A DNA stretch of 39,139 bases. Origin: an uncultured Methanobrevibacter sp. (lineage in GTDB: Archaea > Methanobacteriota > Methanobacteria > Methanobacteriales > Methanobacteriaceae). Every line of letters begins with the position of its first letter. Within the stretch, counting starts at the first letter, position 1. The stretch lies in contig OMVX01000014.1 in the NCBI GenBank assembly GCA_900314605.1, forward strand, positions 1 through 39,139, written 5' to 3'. The position numbers were made by a program, and so were the translations under genes. Under the pieces are notes generated by a model. It saw nothing but the letters and a program-made list of their open reading frames with translations, did not search any database and was not told where the DNA came from. Below are positions 8,787 to 17,825 of this stretch, piece after piece.

Positions 8787-10127
8787 TTAATAATTAATTT
8801 TATTTTTAATACCTATTTGATAATATGTGAATCCTAAATCTTGAAGTTTTTCTGGATTATATTGATTTCTTCCATCAAAGATTACTGGATTTTTAAGTAA
8901 TTCTTTAATTTCACTAAAGTCGGGTGTTCTAAATTCTTTCCACTCTGTTACAAGTACCATAGCATCTACATCTTTTAAGGCATCGTTTCTATTATCACAA
9001 TAAACAATATTTTTATTATCTTTTAAATATTTGTTTTTAGCTTCATCAATAGCTTTTGGATCATATGCTTGTATACGAGCTCCTCTTTTGGTAAGTTCAT
9101 TAATAAGTGTAATGGAACTTGCTTCTCGCATATCATCTGTATTAGGTTTAAAGGACAAACCCCAAAGACCAAATACAAGGCCATTTAAATCTTCTCCAAA
9201 ATGGTCTACTATTTTTCTCACTAAAGACAATTTTTGATTATAATTAACATCCTCAATAGCTTTTAAAAGTTTAGGATCTATACCATTTTCCTGAGCAATA
9301 CTTATTATTCCTTGAACATCTTTTGGGAAACAACTTCCCCCATATCCACATCCTGCATGTAAAAAATGACTACCAATACGTTTATCAGTTCCAATTCCAA
9401 GACGAATATCTTCAATATTTGCACCGGTTTTCTCACAGATATTTGCCATTTCATTCATAAATGAAATTCTAGATGCAAGCATAGCATTAGCTGCATATTT
9501 TGTAAGCTCAGCACTTCTAATATTCATAAAATAAATATTACGAGTTGTATCGGTAAATGGTTCATATAAATCTTCCATTACATGTCTACAGGATTCATCT
9601 TCAAAACCAAGAATAACTCTATCTGGTAATAAACAATCATTTACAGCAGATCCTTCTTTTAAAAATTCAGGATTGGAAATCATTTTAAAATCAAAAGATT
9701 CACCTCTTTTAGATAATTCTGCATTAATAATAGATTTTACCTCATCTGATGTTCCAACAGGAACAGTAGATTTAATAACAATAAAACAATCATGGTCCAT
9801 ATATTGACCAATTTCTTTTGCAACATTATATACATATGTTAAATTACAACTACCATCTTCATTCATTGGTGTTCCAACTGCAATAAAGTAAACATCTGAT
9901 CTTTCAAGTGAGTATTTTAAATCAGTAGTAAAGTATATATTACGTCTTTGCTGATTTTCAATAACTAAATCAGTAAGTTGAGGTTCGTAAATAGGAATTA
10001 TTCCCTTTTTAAGGTTATTTATAATATTTTCATTTACATCTACACAGTAAACATGATTTCCCATTTCGGCAAAACAAGTTCCTGTAACGAGTCCTACATA
10101 ACCGGTTCCTATAACTGTTAATTTCAT
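8787..10127 (-). CDS. ugd: UDP-glucose 6-dehydrogenase
   Basis: This 446-residue enzyme oxidises UDP-glucose twice with NAD+ to give UDP-glucuronate, a precursor of acidic surface polysaccharide. The N-terminal Rossmann domain begins KLTVIGTGYVGLVTGTCFAEMG. The middle carries FIVIKSTVPVGTSDEV, NPEFLKEGSAVND and the catalytic-cysteine motif GYGGSCFPKDV with Cys266. The C-terminal domain includes LWGLSFKPNTDDMREASS. Length and motifs fit the bacterial TuaD/Ugd type, making this the UDP-glucose enzyme rather than the ManNAc one encoded at 11517. RBS GAGGT precedes the ATG on the minus strand. It lies downstream of rfbD in the same direction, separated by 261 bases including a 30-bp tandem duplication, so it probably has its own promoter. 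Confidence 0.92.
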   Translation of the reverse strand: MKLTVIGTGYVGLVTGTCFAEMGNHVYCVDVNENIINNLKKGIIPIYEPQLTDLVIENQQRRNIYFTTDLKYSLERSDVYFIAVGTPMNEDGSCNLTYVYNVAKEIGQYMDHDCFIVIKSTVPVGTSDEVKSIINAELSKRGESFDFKMISNPEFLKEGSAVNDCLLPDRVILGFEDESCRHVMEDLYEPFTDTTRNIYFMNIRSAELTKYAANAMLASRISFMNEMANICEKTGANIEDIRLGIGTDKRIGSHFLHAGCGYGGSCFPKDVQGIISIAQENGIDPKLLKAIEDVNYNQKLSLVRKIVDHFGEDLNGLVFGLWGLSFKPNTDDMREASSITLINELTKRGARIQAYDPKAIDEAKNKYLKDNKNIVYCDNRNDALKDVDAMVLVTEWKEFRTPDFSEIKELLKNPVIFDGRNQYNPEKLQDLGFTYYQIGIKNKINY

Positions 10128-10388
10128 TTTAAAACCTCTATTTAATGTTCAATATAAATTAAAAAGTTTAAATTTCGTATTTTAAATTTTTATAGTACTT
10201 ATGGAGATTATACTCATTTATAAATAATAATCTAATAAATAAAATTAAATTTTTTCTAGACAATATTTTATTAAATAAATATAAAATATTTAAATATTAT
10301 TTTATATGTTTTTATTTTTCTATTAATAAAAATATATGTTTTTATTTTTCTATTAATAAAAATTTCAATAAAGATTAATTAAAAAATA
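10128..10388. other. Intergenic spacer between rfbD and ugd
   Basis: This AT-rich spacer separates two minus-strand genes. It holds a perfect 30-bp tandem duplication at 10304-10363. A minus-strand T-run directly after the rfbD stop codon may act as an oligo-T terminator. The ugd promoter must also lie here, but no single TATA box stands out. Confidence 0.4.
10304..10363. repeat. Perfect 30-bp tandem duplication (2 copies)
   Basis: Two identical 30-base units lie head to tail at 10304-10333 and 10334-10363. Each starts ATATGTTTTTATTTTTC and ends TATTAATAAAAAT. Within each unit a short A/T inverted repeat (ATTTTT ... AAAAAT) could form a weak hairpin on the minus strand. The duplication sits just downstream of rfbD, so it may double a terminator-like element. 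It may equally be a simple replication-slippage product in A/T-rich DNA. Confidence 0.85.
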
Positions 10389-11222
10389 TTAATCTAAATT
10401 TAAATATTCATCAAGTCCATCTTCATAATCTCTTAATTCAGTAAATCCATTATTAATCCATTTTTTATGTGATAATACAGAGTAATGTGGTCTAGGTGCA
10501 GGTGCTTGAAATTCACTACTACTTACTCCTTTAATATTTACATCAATACCCTTTTTTTTAAAAATTAATTTAGCATAATCATACCAAGAGGTACTTCCTT
10601 TATTTGTAACATGGTAAATACCATATTTATTAGATTTTATAACTTCATATATTCCATTTGATAAATCCTTTGTAAAAGTTGGTGAACCTATTTGGTCATA
10701 AACAACATTTAAAGTATCATGACTTTTAGAAAGTTCTAAGATTTTTTCAATAAAATTAGGTCCATTTTTACCATATAACCATGATGTTCTTAAAATAAAA
10801 TATTTATCTAAAAGTTTCTGGATGTGTTGTTCTCCTTCTAATTTAGATTTACCATATACAGATTCAGGACCAAGTTCATCGTCTTCACACAAAGGTTTAT
10901 GTTTATCCCCTTTAAATACATAATCAGTGCTTATATGGACTAATGTTCCATCTATTTTCTTACATCCAAGAGCCAAGTTTTTAACAGCTTCAGAATTTAA
11001 TTTATATGCAAGTTCTTCTTTTGTCTCACATCCATCAACATCTGTCATTGCAGCACAGTTTATAATAATTTCAGGTTTAAAATGGTCTAATTTATTAAAA
11101 ACTTCATCTTGACTAGTTATATCTAAACTATGATGATTAGTTATAATTAAATCTTCATTTTTAAGTGTTTGACATAAATCAGTACCTAACATTCCATTAG
11201 AACCTGTAATAAGGATTTTCAT
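10389..11222 (-). CDS. rfbD: dTDP-4-dehydrorhamnose reductase
   Basis: This 277-residue short-chain dehydrogenase-type enzyme catalyses the last step of dTDP-L-rhamnose synthesis, reducing the 4-keto group with NAD(P)H. It begins MKILITGSNGMLGTDL, with GxxGxxG at 7-13. The catalytic segment includes ISTDYVFKG and YGKSK with Tyr123 and Lys127. DQIGSPTFTKDLS and RPHYSVLSHKKW are typical of RfbD. Length is slightly below the bacterial norm of about 290. RBS AGGTG lies just upstream on the minus strand. It is separated from its pathway partners rfbA-C-B at 17826-20418, which is unusual compared with bacterial operons. It diverges from the plus-strand nucleotide-sugar dehydrogenase at 11517. Confidence 0.95.
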   Translation of the reverse strand: MKILITGSNGMLGTDLCQTLKNEDLIITNHHSLDITSQDEVFNKLDHFKPEIIINCAAMTDVDGCETKEELAYKLNSEAVKNLALGCKKIDGTLVHISTDYVFKGDKHKPLCEDDELGPESVYGKSKLEGEQHIQKLLDKYFILRTSWLYGKNGPNFIEKILELSKSHDTLNVVYDQIGSPTFTKDLSNGIYEVIKSNKYGIYHVTNKGSTSWYDYAKLIFKKKGIDVNIKGVSSSEFQAPAPRPHYSVLSHKKWINNGFTELRDYEDGLDEYLNLD

Positions 11223-11470
11223 AATTACACCTATATTTTATTAAAAAATAATTATTTTATCATTATATTAGGAATTTAAAATAAATATATTTTAACAATT
11301 ATAACTTAAAAAAATAATTAACTTAGATTAAAATATTAATAAATTTAGTAAATTATATGTAAAATATCTCATTATAAATAATACTATCAATATATTATAT
11401 TTAATTTTTAAATATAATGTAATTAAAGGAAATTAATAAAAATATTATATTTATTAAAAATAGATATTAT

Positions 11471-11491
11471 TTTACTATAAATTTACTATAA
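11471..11491 (+). promoter_or_regulatory. Putative TATA region with duplicated TTTACTATAA
   Basis: The ten-base word TTTACTATAA occurs at 11471-11480 and again at 11482-11491, about 35-45 bases before the ATG at 11517. The spacing suits an archaeal TATA box with a short leader that contains the RBS TTGGAGG. Assignment is by position and composition only. Confidence 0.35.
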
Positions 11492-11516
11492 TTATTATTT
11501 GTTTTGGAGGATTATA

Positions 11517-12773
11517 ATGAAAGTATGTGTAGTAGGTCAAGGATATATTGGACTTCCAACAGCAGCACTATTTGCAAAAAATGATTGTGATGTTATTGGA
11601 GTTGATATAAATAAAAAAATGATTGATGATTTAAATAATGGTATTATACATATTGAAGAACCAGGAATAAGTGAAATCATTAATAAGGCTATTAAAGAAG
11701 ATAGATACCATGCATCCTTAGAACCTAAACCTGCTGATGTTTTTATTATAACAGTTCCAACTCCATATATAGTTGAAAATCTTGGTTGTGATTTAAGTTA
11801 TGTAATTAATGCATGTGAATCAATTATAGATTACCTTGAAGAAGGTAATACTGTTATTATTGAATCAACTATTGCACCAGGTTCAACCGAAGAAAGTATA
11901 AAACCAATACTAGAAAAATCAGGTTTTATAGTTGGTGAAACTATTTATTTAGCTCATTGCCCTGAAAGAGTTCTTCCAGGTCAAATTATGTATGAGCTAG
12001 TAAATAATAATAGAATTATTGGTGGAGTAACAAAAAAGTGTACAGAAAAAGCAGCAGAAACATATGGAATCTTTGTTAAAGGAAAACTTTTTAAAACTGA
12101 AGCAAAAACTGCTGAATTATCAAAATGTATGGAAAATACATTTAGAGATGTAAATATTGCACTTGCAAATGAACTTACAAAAATATGTTCTAAAATAGGA
12201 GTAAATGCTTTAGATGTAATTGAACTTGCAAATCAACATCCGAGAGTAAATATTCACAATCCTGGTCCTGGTGTAGGTGGCCATTGTCTTGCAATAGACC
12301 CTTATTTTATTTATTCAAAAGATCCAGATGATGCTCAAATAATAAAACTTGCAAGAGATACAAATAATAGTATGCCTCAATTTACAGCTAATAAAACTAA
12401 ATTAATTTTACAAAACCACACAAATGAATATAAACCAAAAATTAGTATTTTAGGTGTGTCCTATAAAGGTAATACTGGAGATACAAGAGAATCTCCTGCA
12501 TTTGAAATAATATCAACACTTAAAAAAGAAGGATTTACTATAAATATACATGACCCTCATGTAGATAATGAAAAATATCTTTCGTTTGAAAATGCACTTA
12601 AAGATTCATCTATAGCTTTAATACTTGCAGACCATGATGAATTTAAAAACCTAGATTATAATATAATTAAAACAAATATGAAATATCCAATACTTTTTGA
12701 TACAAAAAATATTATAAAAAATCCGCCTAAGGATATAAAACTATTTAATTTTGGAAATTTAGATAAAATTTAG
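11517..12773 (+). CDS. wecC: UDP-N-acetyl-D-mannosamine dehydrogenase (WecC-like)
   Basis: This 418-residue protein belongs to the UDP-sugar dehydrogenase family. It probably oxidises UDP-ManNAc to UDP-ManNAc-uronate, a building block of acidic polymers. It begins MKVCVVGQGYIGLPTAALFA; the GQGYIGLPTA form is characteristic of WecC-like enzymes. Other marks are IESTIAPGST, AHCPERVLPG and the catalytic-cysteine motif GPGVGGHCLAIDPYF with Cys257. The C-terminal domain has LGVSYKGNTGDTRESPAFE. The ATG at 11517 is preferred over an upstream in-frame TTG at 11499 because GGAGG lies between them at proper spacing. No UDP-GlcNAc 2-epimerase is visible in the window, so its substrate must come from elsewhere. 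UDP-GlcNAc dehydrogenase (WbpA-type) is the main alternative. Confidence 0.85.
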   Translation: MKVCVVGQGYIGLPTAALFAKNDCDVIGVDINKKMIDDLNNGIIHIEEPGISEIINKAIKEDRYHASLEPKPADVFIITVPTPYIVENLGCDLSYVINACESIIDYLEEGNTVIIESTIAPGSTEESIKPILEKSGFIVGETIYLAHCPERVLPGQIMYELVNNNRIIGGVTKKCTEKAAETYGIFVKGKLFKTEAKTAELSKCMENTFRDVNIALANELTKICSKIGVNALDVIELANQHPRVNIHNPGPGVGGHCLAIDPYFIYSKDPDDAQIIKLARDTNNSMPQFTANKTKLILQNHTNEYKPKISILGVSYKGNTGDTRESPAFEIISTLKKEGFTINIHDPHVDNEKYLSFENALKDSSIALILADHDEFKNLDYNIIKTNMKYPILFDTKNIIKNPPKDIKLFNFGNLDKI

Positions 12774-13570
12774 TAATTTAATTTTCCTAAAAAATTAAAA
12801 AAGATTATAATATTAATTAATATTAAGAGACTAATAATGCTTTAAATTTTTGATTACAATTGATTTTATGCCCCTTATTTACACTTTTTATATTCTAATC
12901 AAAAGTTCATTACTATCAAGTTAAGATTTTCAAATATTAAAAAATCATGACTTTTGATTCTTTTACAATTTTTTTATTTATTACATAATTTAAGTGTCAA
13001 ATGGTATTATTATTTCATACATTTGATTGTCAATTATTGATGAGATTACAAAGTCAATTTTTGAAACTAGTGTGGAAGAGATTCTAACATTTGCAAAAAA
13101 TATTTCATTGTATTATTTAATAGAATTTCCATTTCTTCAGGTGTTTAATGATAATTTGGAAATTCAACATAAGATCCATCAGTTACAAAAACATGGAAGA
13201 GTGTTTAAAGTATAAAAATCACTCTAAAATAATAATTATTAAATATAAACGAATATTAATTATAATGATTAATAATAAATAAAATATAATATTAACAATG
13301 ATAATACTAAAAAATAGATATAAATAAATTTACACTTTAAATAAAATTAATAATAATAAGGTGTTAATTCAGGTAAAATAAAAAAATAAAAAAAATAAAA
13401 ATAATATAATAATAAAAATAAAAATAAGAAAAAAAATCTTTAACTTGATAGTACTACAATAAGATGAAAAAATTTTTTATTACATAACCCTAATATTTAA
13501 TTATGAAATATTACTATTAACTTATTATTTTCATATAATAATTTAACTAAATATAATTTGGAGAAAAAAT
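12774..13570. other. Gene-poor interval with a decayed gene and A-rich DNA
   Basis: This 800-bp gap precedes a glycosyltransferase. It contains the minus-strand pseudogene at 12990-13204. It also contains an extremely A-rich low-complexity run at about 13376-13436. A plus-strand 62-codon frame at 13027-13215 is best explained as the shadow of the minus-strand relic. The promoter of the gene at 13571 should lie in the last ~60 bases, but I cannot assign it firmly. Confidence 0.5.
12990..13204 (-). pseudogene. Broken gene relic, C-terminal part, family unknown
   Basis: The minus strand reads as protein in two frames. From 13204 one frame gives FHVFVTDGSYVEFPNYH, an in-frame stop at 13145-13147, then TPEEMEILLNNTMKYFLQML. 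Near 13075 the sensible reading shifts frame and continues STLVSKIDFVISSIID and NQMYEIIIPFDT to a natural stop at 12990-12992. A further stop lies just upstream of 13204. Three lesions and a clear C-terminus indicate a decayed gene whose upstream part has been lost. The sequence does not match a family I can name. Confidence 0.6.
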
Positions 13571-14662
13571 ATGGTTAGAACAATATCTGAAAATTTTCAA
13601 AAGGGCATAACTATTATCACTCCTGCATATAAATGTGAAGATTATATATTAAATTTATTAAATTCCCTTAATAAACAAAGTATTGATTTCAATTTATTCG
13701 AAATATTAATCGTTATTAATGGTGAACGAGATAATACTGAAAATATTGTTAAAAATTTTAAAAATAAAAATCCCCATTTAAATATAAAAATTTTTGAATC
13801 TGAGAAAGGAGCATCAAATGCTAGGAATGTAGCTATTGAAAATATTGAAAGAGAATACACAATTTTCATAGATGCCGATGATTATATTTCTTCTAATTAT
13901 CTTGAAAAATTATATAGTTATGCTTCAACCAATAGGATTGTGTTTGGAAGCTTTTGGGATGTTGAATTTGAAACAAATGAGATTATTAAAACTTATTTTA
14001 CTGATTTCTTATTAAATAATCAGGGCGTGACTGAAATTAATAAATTTCTACCTGGTTCTCTTATTATAACCACGAATAAATTAGTTCCAAGTTATTATAT
14101 TAAACAAGTAAAATTTAATCCAAATCTTCGAAATAGTGTAGATGTTGCATATTTCTCTAGATTTTATTCAAAATTTGATTTAGAATTGTTTATATTACCA
14201 AAAGAAGAAGAGGCTATTTATTATAGATTACGAGTTCCAAATTCATTATCTAGAAGTCCAATATCTTATCAACATAATATAACTGATAAAATTAAAGTTA
14301 TGAAAGAAGTTGATAATGATATAAAACATATTGAGAATATTAAAGCAAAAAAAGCCTTGATAAAATTAATAAATGTTGGTCAAATGACTTTTATTAATCG
14401 ATATTTAGATAAATACCCTGAAGATTATAATAAAGTTTTAAAGGACATTCAAAATGCAGATATTGAAAACTTTAAAAGAATTCCTCTTACTGATAAACTC
14501 AAAGAATATAATCCTACACTTGTAACTATTGAAAATTTAAAACAGGATATTAAAATACTTAGAAAAGAAAATAATTATTATAAAAGATTATTAAAGACAA
14601 AACCTTATAAAATTGCAGGTCTTTTAAGAAAAATATCATTAAAAATCAGAAAAATCTTCTAA
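13571..14662 (+). CDS. GT2-family glycosyltransferase with PYKIAGLLR tail
   Basis: This 363-residue enzyme has a GT-A domain at ~11-210: ITIITPAYKCEDYI, GASNARNVAIE and the DxD-type site DADD at 101-104. The usual NDGS motif is replaced by INGERDNT, as seen in some polysaccharide GT2 enzymes. After a helical middle part, the tail has a short coiled coil (LKQDIKILRKENNYYKRLL) and then KTKPYKIAGLLRKISLK. This tail resembles the SWKITKPLR ending of the coiled-coil protein at 2667. The start is supported by TTGGAG upstream. It is isolated by AT-rich gaps on both sides and lies just before the leu genes. Acceptor and donor sugars are unknown. Confidence 0.85.
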   Translation: MVRTISENFQKGITIITPAYKCEDYILNLLNSLNKQSIDFNLFEILIVINGERDNTENIVKNFKNKNPHLNIKIFESEKGASNARNVAIENIEREYTIFIDADDYISSNYLEKLYSYASTNRIVFGSFWDVEFETNEIIKTYFTDFLLNNQGVTEINKFLPGSLIITTNKLVPSYYIKQVKFNPNLRNSVDVAYFSRFYSKFDLELFILPKEEEAIYYRLRVPNSLSRSPISYQHNITDKIKVMKEVDNDIKHIENIKAKKALIKLINVGQMTFINRYLDKYPEDYNKVLKDIQNADIENFKRIPLTDKLKEYNPTLVTIENLKQDIKILRKENNYYKRLLKTKPYKIAGLLRKISLKIRKIF

Positions 14663-14663
14663 A

Positions 14664-14679
14664 ATAAAAAGCTTTTTAT
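14664..14679. terminator. 16-bp palindrome followed by A/T runs
   Basis: ATAAAAAGCTTTTTAT is a perfect palindrome starting two bases after the glycosyltransferase stop codon at 14662. Several T-rich runs follow it. It could end that transcript, although the stem is almost all A-T and leaves little loop, so the structure would be weak. Confidence 0.3.
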
Positions 14680-14933
14680 AATATTTTATGCAAAAAATTT
14701 TTTAATTTGAAAATTAATTATATTATTATTTTAAATATCTTAAATTAATAAAATTTAATAAAATATTTTTTTATACTTTAATTTTATAAAATTCTAGGAT
14801 ATTATAAAATTTAAATTAAACTTTTTTTAAAATAATAATCAATATAAATAATTTTTAAAAAGAGGAAAAAAATTTTTAAAATTATATTGATCTAATTGTT
14901 TATTCTTAAAAAAAAAAAAAAATGGTGAAAATA

Positions 14934-16178
14934 ATGTCAATGACAATGTCTGAGAAGATATTAGCTAGAGCTTCTGGTAAAGATAAAGTTGAAGCTGGAG
15001 AAATTGTTATGGCTAATATTAATATAGCTATGGTTCATGATTTAACTGGACCCCTTGCAGTAAAGGGATTTAAAGAAATTGGAACTGAAAAAGTATGGGA
15101 TAAAGAAAAAATTGTTGTTCCATTTGACCATCAAGTTCCTGCTGATTCAATAGATTCAGCAAATAACCATATATTAATGAGGAAATTTGTAAAAGAGCAA
15201 AATATTACTAATTTTTATGATGTAAATCAAGGTGTATGTCATCAAGTTCTTCCAGAACTTGGTCATGTCCGTCCTGGAGAAGTTATTGTAGGTGCTGATT
15301 CACATACATGTACATATGGAGCATTAGGAACATTTGCAACTGGTATTGGTTCAACTGATATGGCTATGGTTTTTGCAACTGGAAAACTATGGTTTAAAGT
15401 ACCTGAAACTATAAGATATGAAATTAATGGTGATTTGAAAGAAAACACATCTGCAAAAGATGTTATACTTAATATTATTGGTACTGTAGGAGCAGATGGT
15501 TCTACTTATAAGGCCTGTGAGTTTGTAGGTCAAACTATAAGTGACTTTGATATGTCTGATAGAATGGTTTTATCTAATATGGCTATTGAAATGGGTGGAA
15601 AAGTTGGTTTATGTGAAGCCGATAAAAAAACAGATGAATATCTTAAAGGAAGAACTGATAAACCATATAAAGGTTTTATTTCTGATAAGGATGCAAACTA
15701 TGAAACTATTGAATTTGATGTAAGTGACCTTGAGCCACAGCTAGCATGTCCTCATAATGTAGATAATGTAAAACCTGTTAGTGAAGTATCTAAACCAGTT
15801 GATCAGGTATTTTTAGGTTCATGTACTAATGGTCGAATTGAAGATATGAGGGATGCAGCAAAAATTTTAAAAGGAAATAAAGTTGCAGATGGAACTAGAA
15901 TGCTTGTTATACCTGCATCAAAAGAAGTTTACAGTAAATGTTTAGATGAAGGTTTGATTAAAATATTCGTTGATGCAGGTGCACTTGTAACAAATCCATG
16001 CTGTGGTCCATGTCTTGGTGGACATGTAGGTCTTATTGGACCTGATGAGGTTAGTCTTTCAACATCTAATAGAAACTTTAAAGGAAGACAAGGAAGTCCT
16101 GAAGGTGAAGTTTATTTATCATCTGCAAAAGTTGCAGCAGCTTCAGCTATTAAAGGAGAAATATCTTTACCTGAATAA
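14934..16178 (+). CDS. leuC: 3-isopropylmalate dehydratase, large subunit
   Basis: This 414-residue protein is the iron-sulfur large subunit of an aconitase-family dehydratase that interconverts 2- and 3-isopropylmalate in leucine synthesis. Features are [29 protein letters not shown], the 4Fe-4S ligand region SCTNGR (Cys297) and [11 protein letters not shown] (Cys357, Cys360). The ATG at 14934 is preferred because GGTGA lies just upstream; an in-frame ATG at 14922 overlaps that site. A 14-base A run precedes it. It is followed 23 bases later by the small subunit and then by leuB, so the three form an operon. Methanogens have a paralogous homoaconitase (HacA, coenzyme B pathway). The small-subunit specificity loop and the leuB neighbour favour the leucine role. 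Confidence 0.88.
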   Translation: MSMTMSEKILARASGKDKVEAGEIVMANINIAMVHDLTGPLAVKGFKEIGTEKVWDKEKIVVPFDHQVPADSIDSANNHILMRKFVKEQNITNFYDVNQGVCHQVLPELGHVRPGEVIVGADSHTCTYGALGTFATGIGSTDMAMVFATGKLWFKVPETIRYEINGDLKENTSAKDVILNIIGTVGADGSTYKACEFVGQTISDFDMSDRMVLSNMAIEMGGKVGLCEADKKTDEYLKGRTDKPYKGFISDKDANYETIEFDVSDLEPQLACPHNVDNVKPVSEVSKPVDQVFLGSCTNGRIEDMRDAAKILKGNKVADGTRMLVIPASKEVYSKCLDEGLIKIFVDAGALVTNPCCGPCLGGHVGLIGPDEVSLSTSNRNFKGRQGSPEGEVYLSSAKVAAASAIKGEISLPE

Positions 16179-16201
16179 AATAAAAATATAGGGGTTATAA
16201 T

Positions 16202-16687
16202 ATGGAAGGAAAAGTATGGAAATTTGGAAATGATATTGATACTGATGTTATTTTACCTGGAAGATATTTAATCTATAACGATGAAGAAAACTTATCAAAA
16301 CATTGTATGGAAGGTTTAGATGAAGATTTTGATAAAAAAGCTCAAAAAGGAGATATTATTGTAGGTGGAACTAATTTTGGATGTGGATCTTCAAGAGAAC
16401 ATGCACCAATGGCTATTAAAGGTTTAGGTATTAGTGCTGTTGTAGCAGAATCATTTGCAAGAATTTTCTATCGTAACGCATGTAATATTGGAGTTCCTCT
16501 AGTTGAAGCTCCTGGGATTAGTAAAAAAGTATCTGAAGGAGAAAAAATAAATATTGACTTAGAAAAAGGTATTATTAAAATAGCATCAGGAGAAGAAATA
16601 GAATTTAAAAAATTACCTCCATTTATGTTAAACATATTAAATAATGGTGGATTAATACCTTGGATAAAAAATAATCCGGATTTATAA
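16202..16687 (+). CDS. leuD: 3-isopropylmalate dehydratase, small subunit
   Basis: This 161-residue swivel-domain subunit pairs with the product of the preceding gene. It begins with GNDIDTDVILPGRYL and carries NFGCGSSREHAPMAIKG and SFARIFYRNACNIGVPLVE, all typical of LeuD/HacB. The loop that sets substrate choice reads YLIY at 22-25. Work on the Methanocaldococcus enzymes linked a YLRT-type loop, with Arg, to homoaconitase and a form without Arg to isopropylmalate. This therefore favours LeuD. The RBS is AGGGG before ATATG. Spacing to leuC is 23 bases and to leuB 36 bases. Confidence 0.9.
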   Translation: MEGKVWKFGNDIDTDVILPGRYLIYNDEENLSKHCMEGLDEDFDKKAQKGDIIVGGTNFGCGSSREHAPMAIKGLGISAVVAESFARIFYRNACNIGVPLVEAPGISKKVSEGEKINIDLEKGIIKIASGEEIEFKKLPPFMLNILNNGGLIPWIKNNPDL

Positions 16688-16723
16688 AATTTAAACACAA
16701 TTAATAGTTAGATAAGTGATAAA

Positions 16724-17713
16724 ATGTATGAAATAACTGTTATTCCTGGAGATGGAATTGGAAACGAAGTAATGGAAGCTGCTATCAATATTCTTGATGC
16801 TTTAGATATAGATTTTAACTTTACATATGCTAAAGCTGGAGATGATTGTCTTGAAGAAACAGGTGTAGCACTACCTGACGAGACTCTTGAACTTGTTAAG
16901 GCATCAGATGCATGTTTATTTGGTGCTGCTGGAGAATCTGCTGCAGATGTAATTGTAAAACTTAGACAATCATTAAAGTTATTTGCTAATTTAAGACCTG
17001 TCAAATCTTATCCAGGTACTAAAGCTTTATTTGATAATTTAGATATTATGATTGTACGTGAAAATACTGAAGGTTTATATAAAGCAGATACGGAAGAAGA
17101 AACCGAAGAAGGTGCAATAGCAAAAAGAATTATTACAAGAGAAGCAGAAGAAAGAATCATAAGATATGCATATGAATATGCAAAAAGTAATGGTAAAACT
17201 AAAGTTGCAGGTATTCACAAAGCAAATGTATTAAAAAAATCAGACGGATTATTTAAAAAAATCTTATATGAAGTAGGGGAAGAATATAAGAACCAAGGTA
17301 TAGAAACTGATGATTTTTATGTTGATGCTACAAGTATGTATTTAATTACTCGAGGCAGTGAATTTGAAGTTATAGTTACTACTAATCTTTTCGGAGATAT
17401 TTTATCTGATGAAGGAGCAGGTCTTGTTGGTGGTTTAGGTTTAATACCATCTGCTAATATTGGTGAGAACAATGGTTTATTTGAACCTGTACATGGTTCT
17501 GCACCTGATATTGCAGGTAAAGGTATTGCAAACCCAATAGCAATGATTTTATCTGCAAAAATGATGCTTGACTATCTTGGTGAGAAGAAAGAAGCTGATA
17601 GATTAGAAAATGCTATTTTAAAAGTTTTATCTGAAGGTAAAGATGTAACTCCTGATTTAGATGGAAATTCATCTACAATGGAAATGAGTGAAGCTATTAA
17701 GAAAGCATTATAA
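16724..17713 (+). CDS. leuB: 3-isopropylmalate dehydrogenase
   Basis: This 329-residue enzyme of the beta-decarboxylating dehydrogenase family oxidises and decarboxylates 3-isopropylmalate with NAD+ in leucine synthesis. It starts YEITVIPGDGIGNEV and has VKLRQSLKLFANLRPVK (substrate-binding arginines), IMIVRENTEGLY, IHKANVLKKSDGLF, the metal-binding region FGDILSDEGAGLVGGLG and the NAD-site stretch FEPVHGSAPDIAGKG. The archaeal family also includes homoisocitrate/isohomocitrate dehydrogenase (AksF), which cannot be fully excluded by reading. Its position after leuC and leuD argues for LeuB. The RBS is AAGTGAT upstream of the ATG. Confidence 0.88.
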   Translation: MYEITVIPGDGIGNEVMEAAINILDALDIDFNFTYAKAGDDCLEETGVALPDETLELVKASDACLFGAAGESAADVIVKLRQSLKLFANLRPVKSYPGTKALFDNLDIMIVRENTEGLYKADTEEETEEGAIAKRIITREAEERIIRYAYEYAKSNGKTKVAGIHKANVLKKSDGLFKKILYEVGEEYKNQGIETDDFYVDATSMYLITRGSEFEVIVTTNLFGDILSDEGAGLVGGLGLIPSANIGENNGLFEPVHGSAPDIAGKGIANPIAMILSAKMMLDYLGEKKEADRLENAILKVLSEGKDVTPDLDGNSSTMEMSEAIKKAL

Positions 17714-17825
17714 TTTATTAAGAGATTAGTAGAACAAAATTAATAAGATTTTTTCATTGGTTTATTAGAAATATTTATTTAAATAGGTTAAAGGCATATC
17801 TTTTTATAATAAATGGAGTGATAGT

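Noticed and set aside
13027-13215. Plus-strand 62-codon frame starting TTG
   Set aside because: It has no RBS and a non-ATG start, and the opposite strand gives a more protein-like reading interrupted by stops, so it is taken as a shadow of a pseudogene.
13376-13436. A-rich run resembling a repeat array
   Set aside because: Irregular low-complexity AAAATAA-type sequence without a defined unit or spacers; not a CRISPR or a structured repeat.
14908-14921. 14-base A run before leuC as a frameshift or phase-variable site
   Set aside because: It lies outside the coding frame if translation starts at 14934, and there is no evidence for variation from one sequence.
15541-15723. Plus-strand 60-codon frame inside leuC
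   Set aside because: It is an out-of-frame shadow inside conserved leuC sequence.
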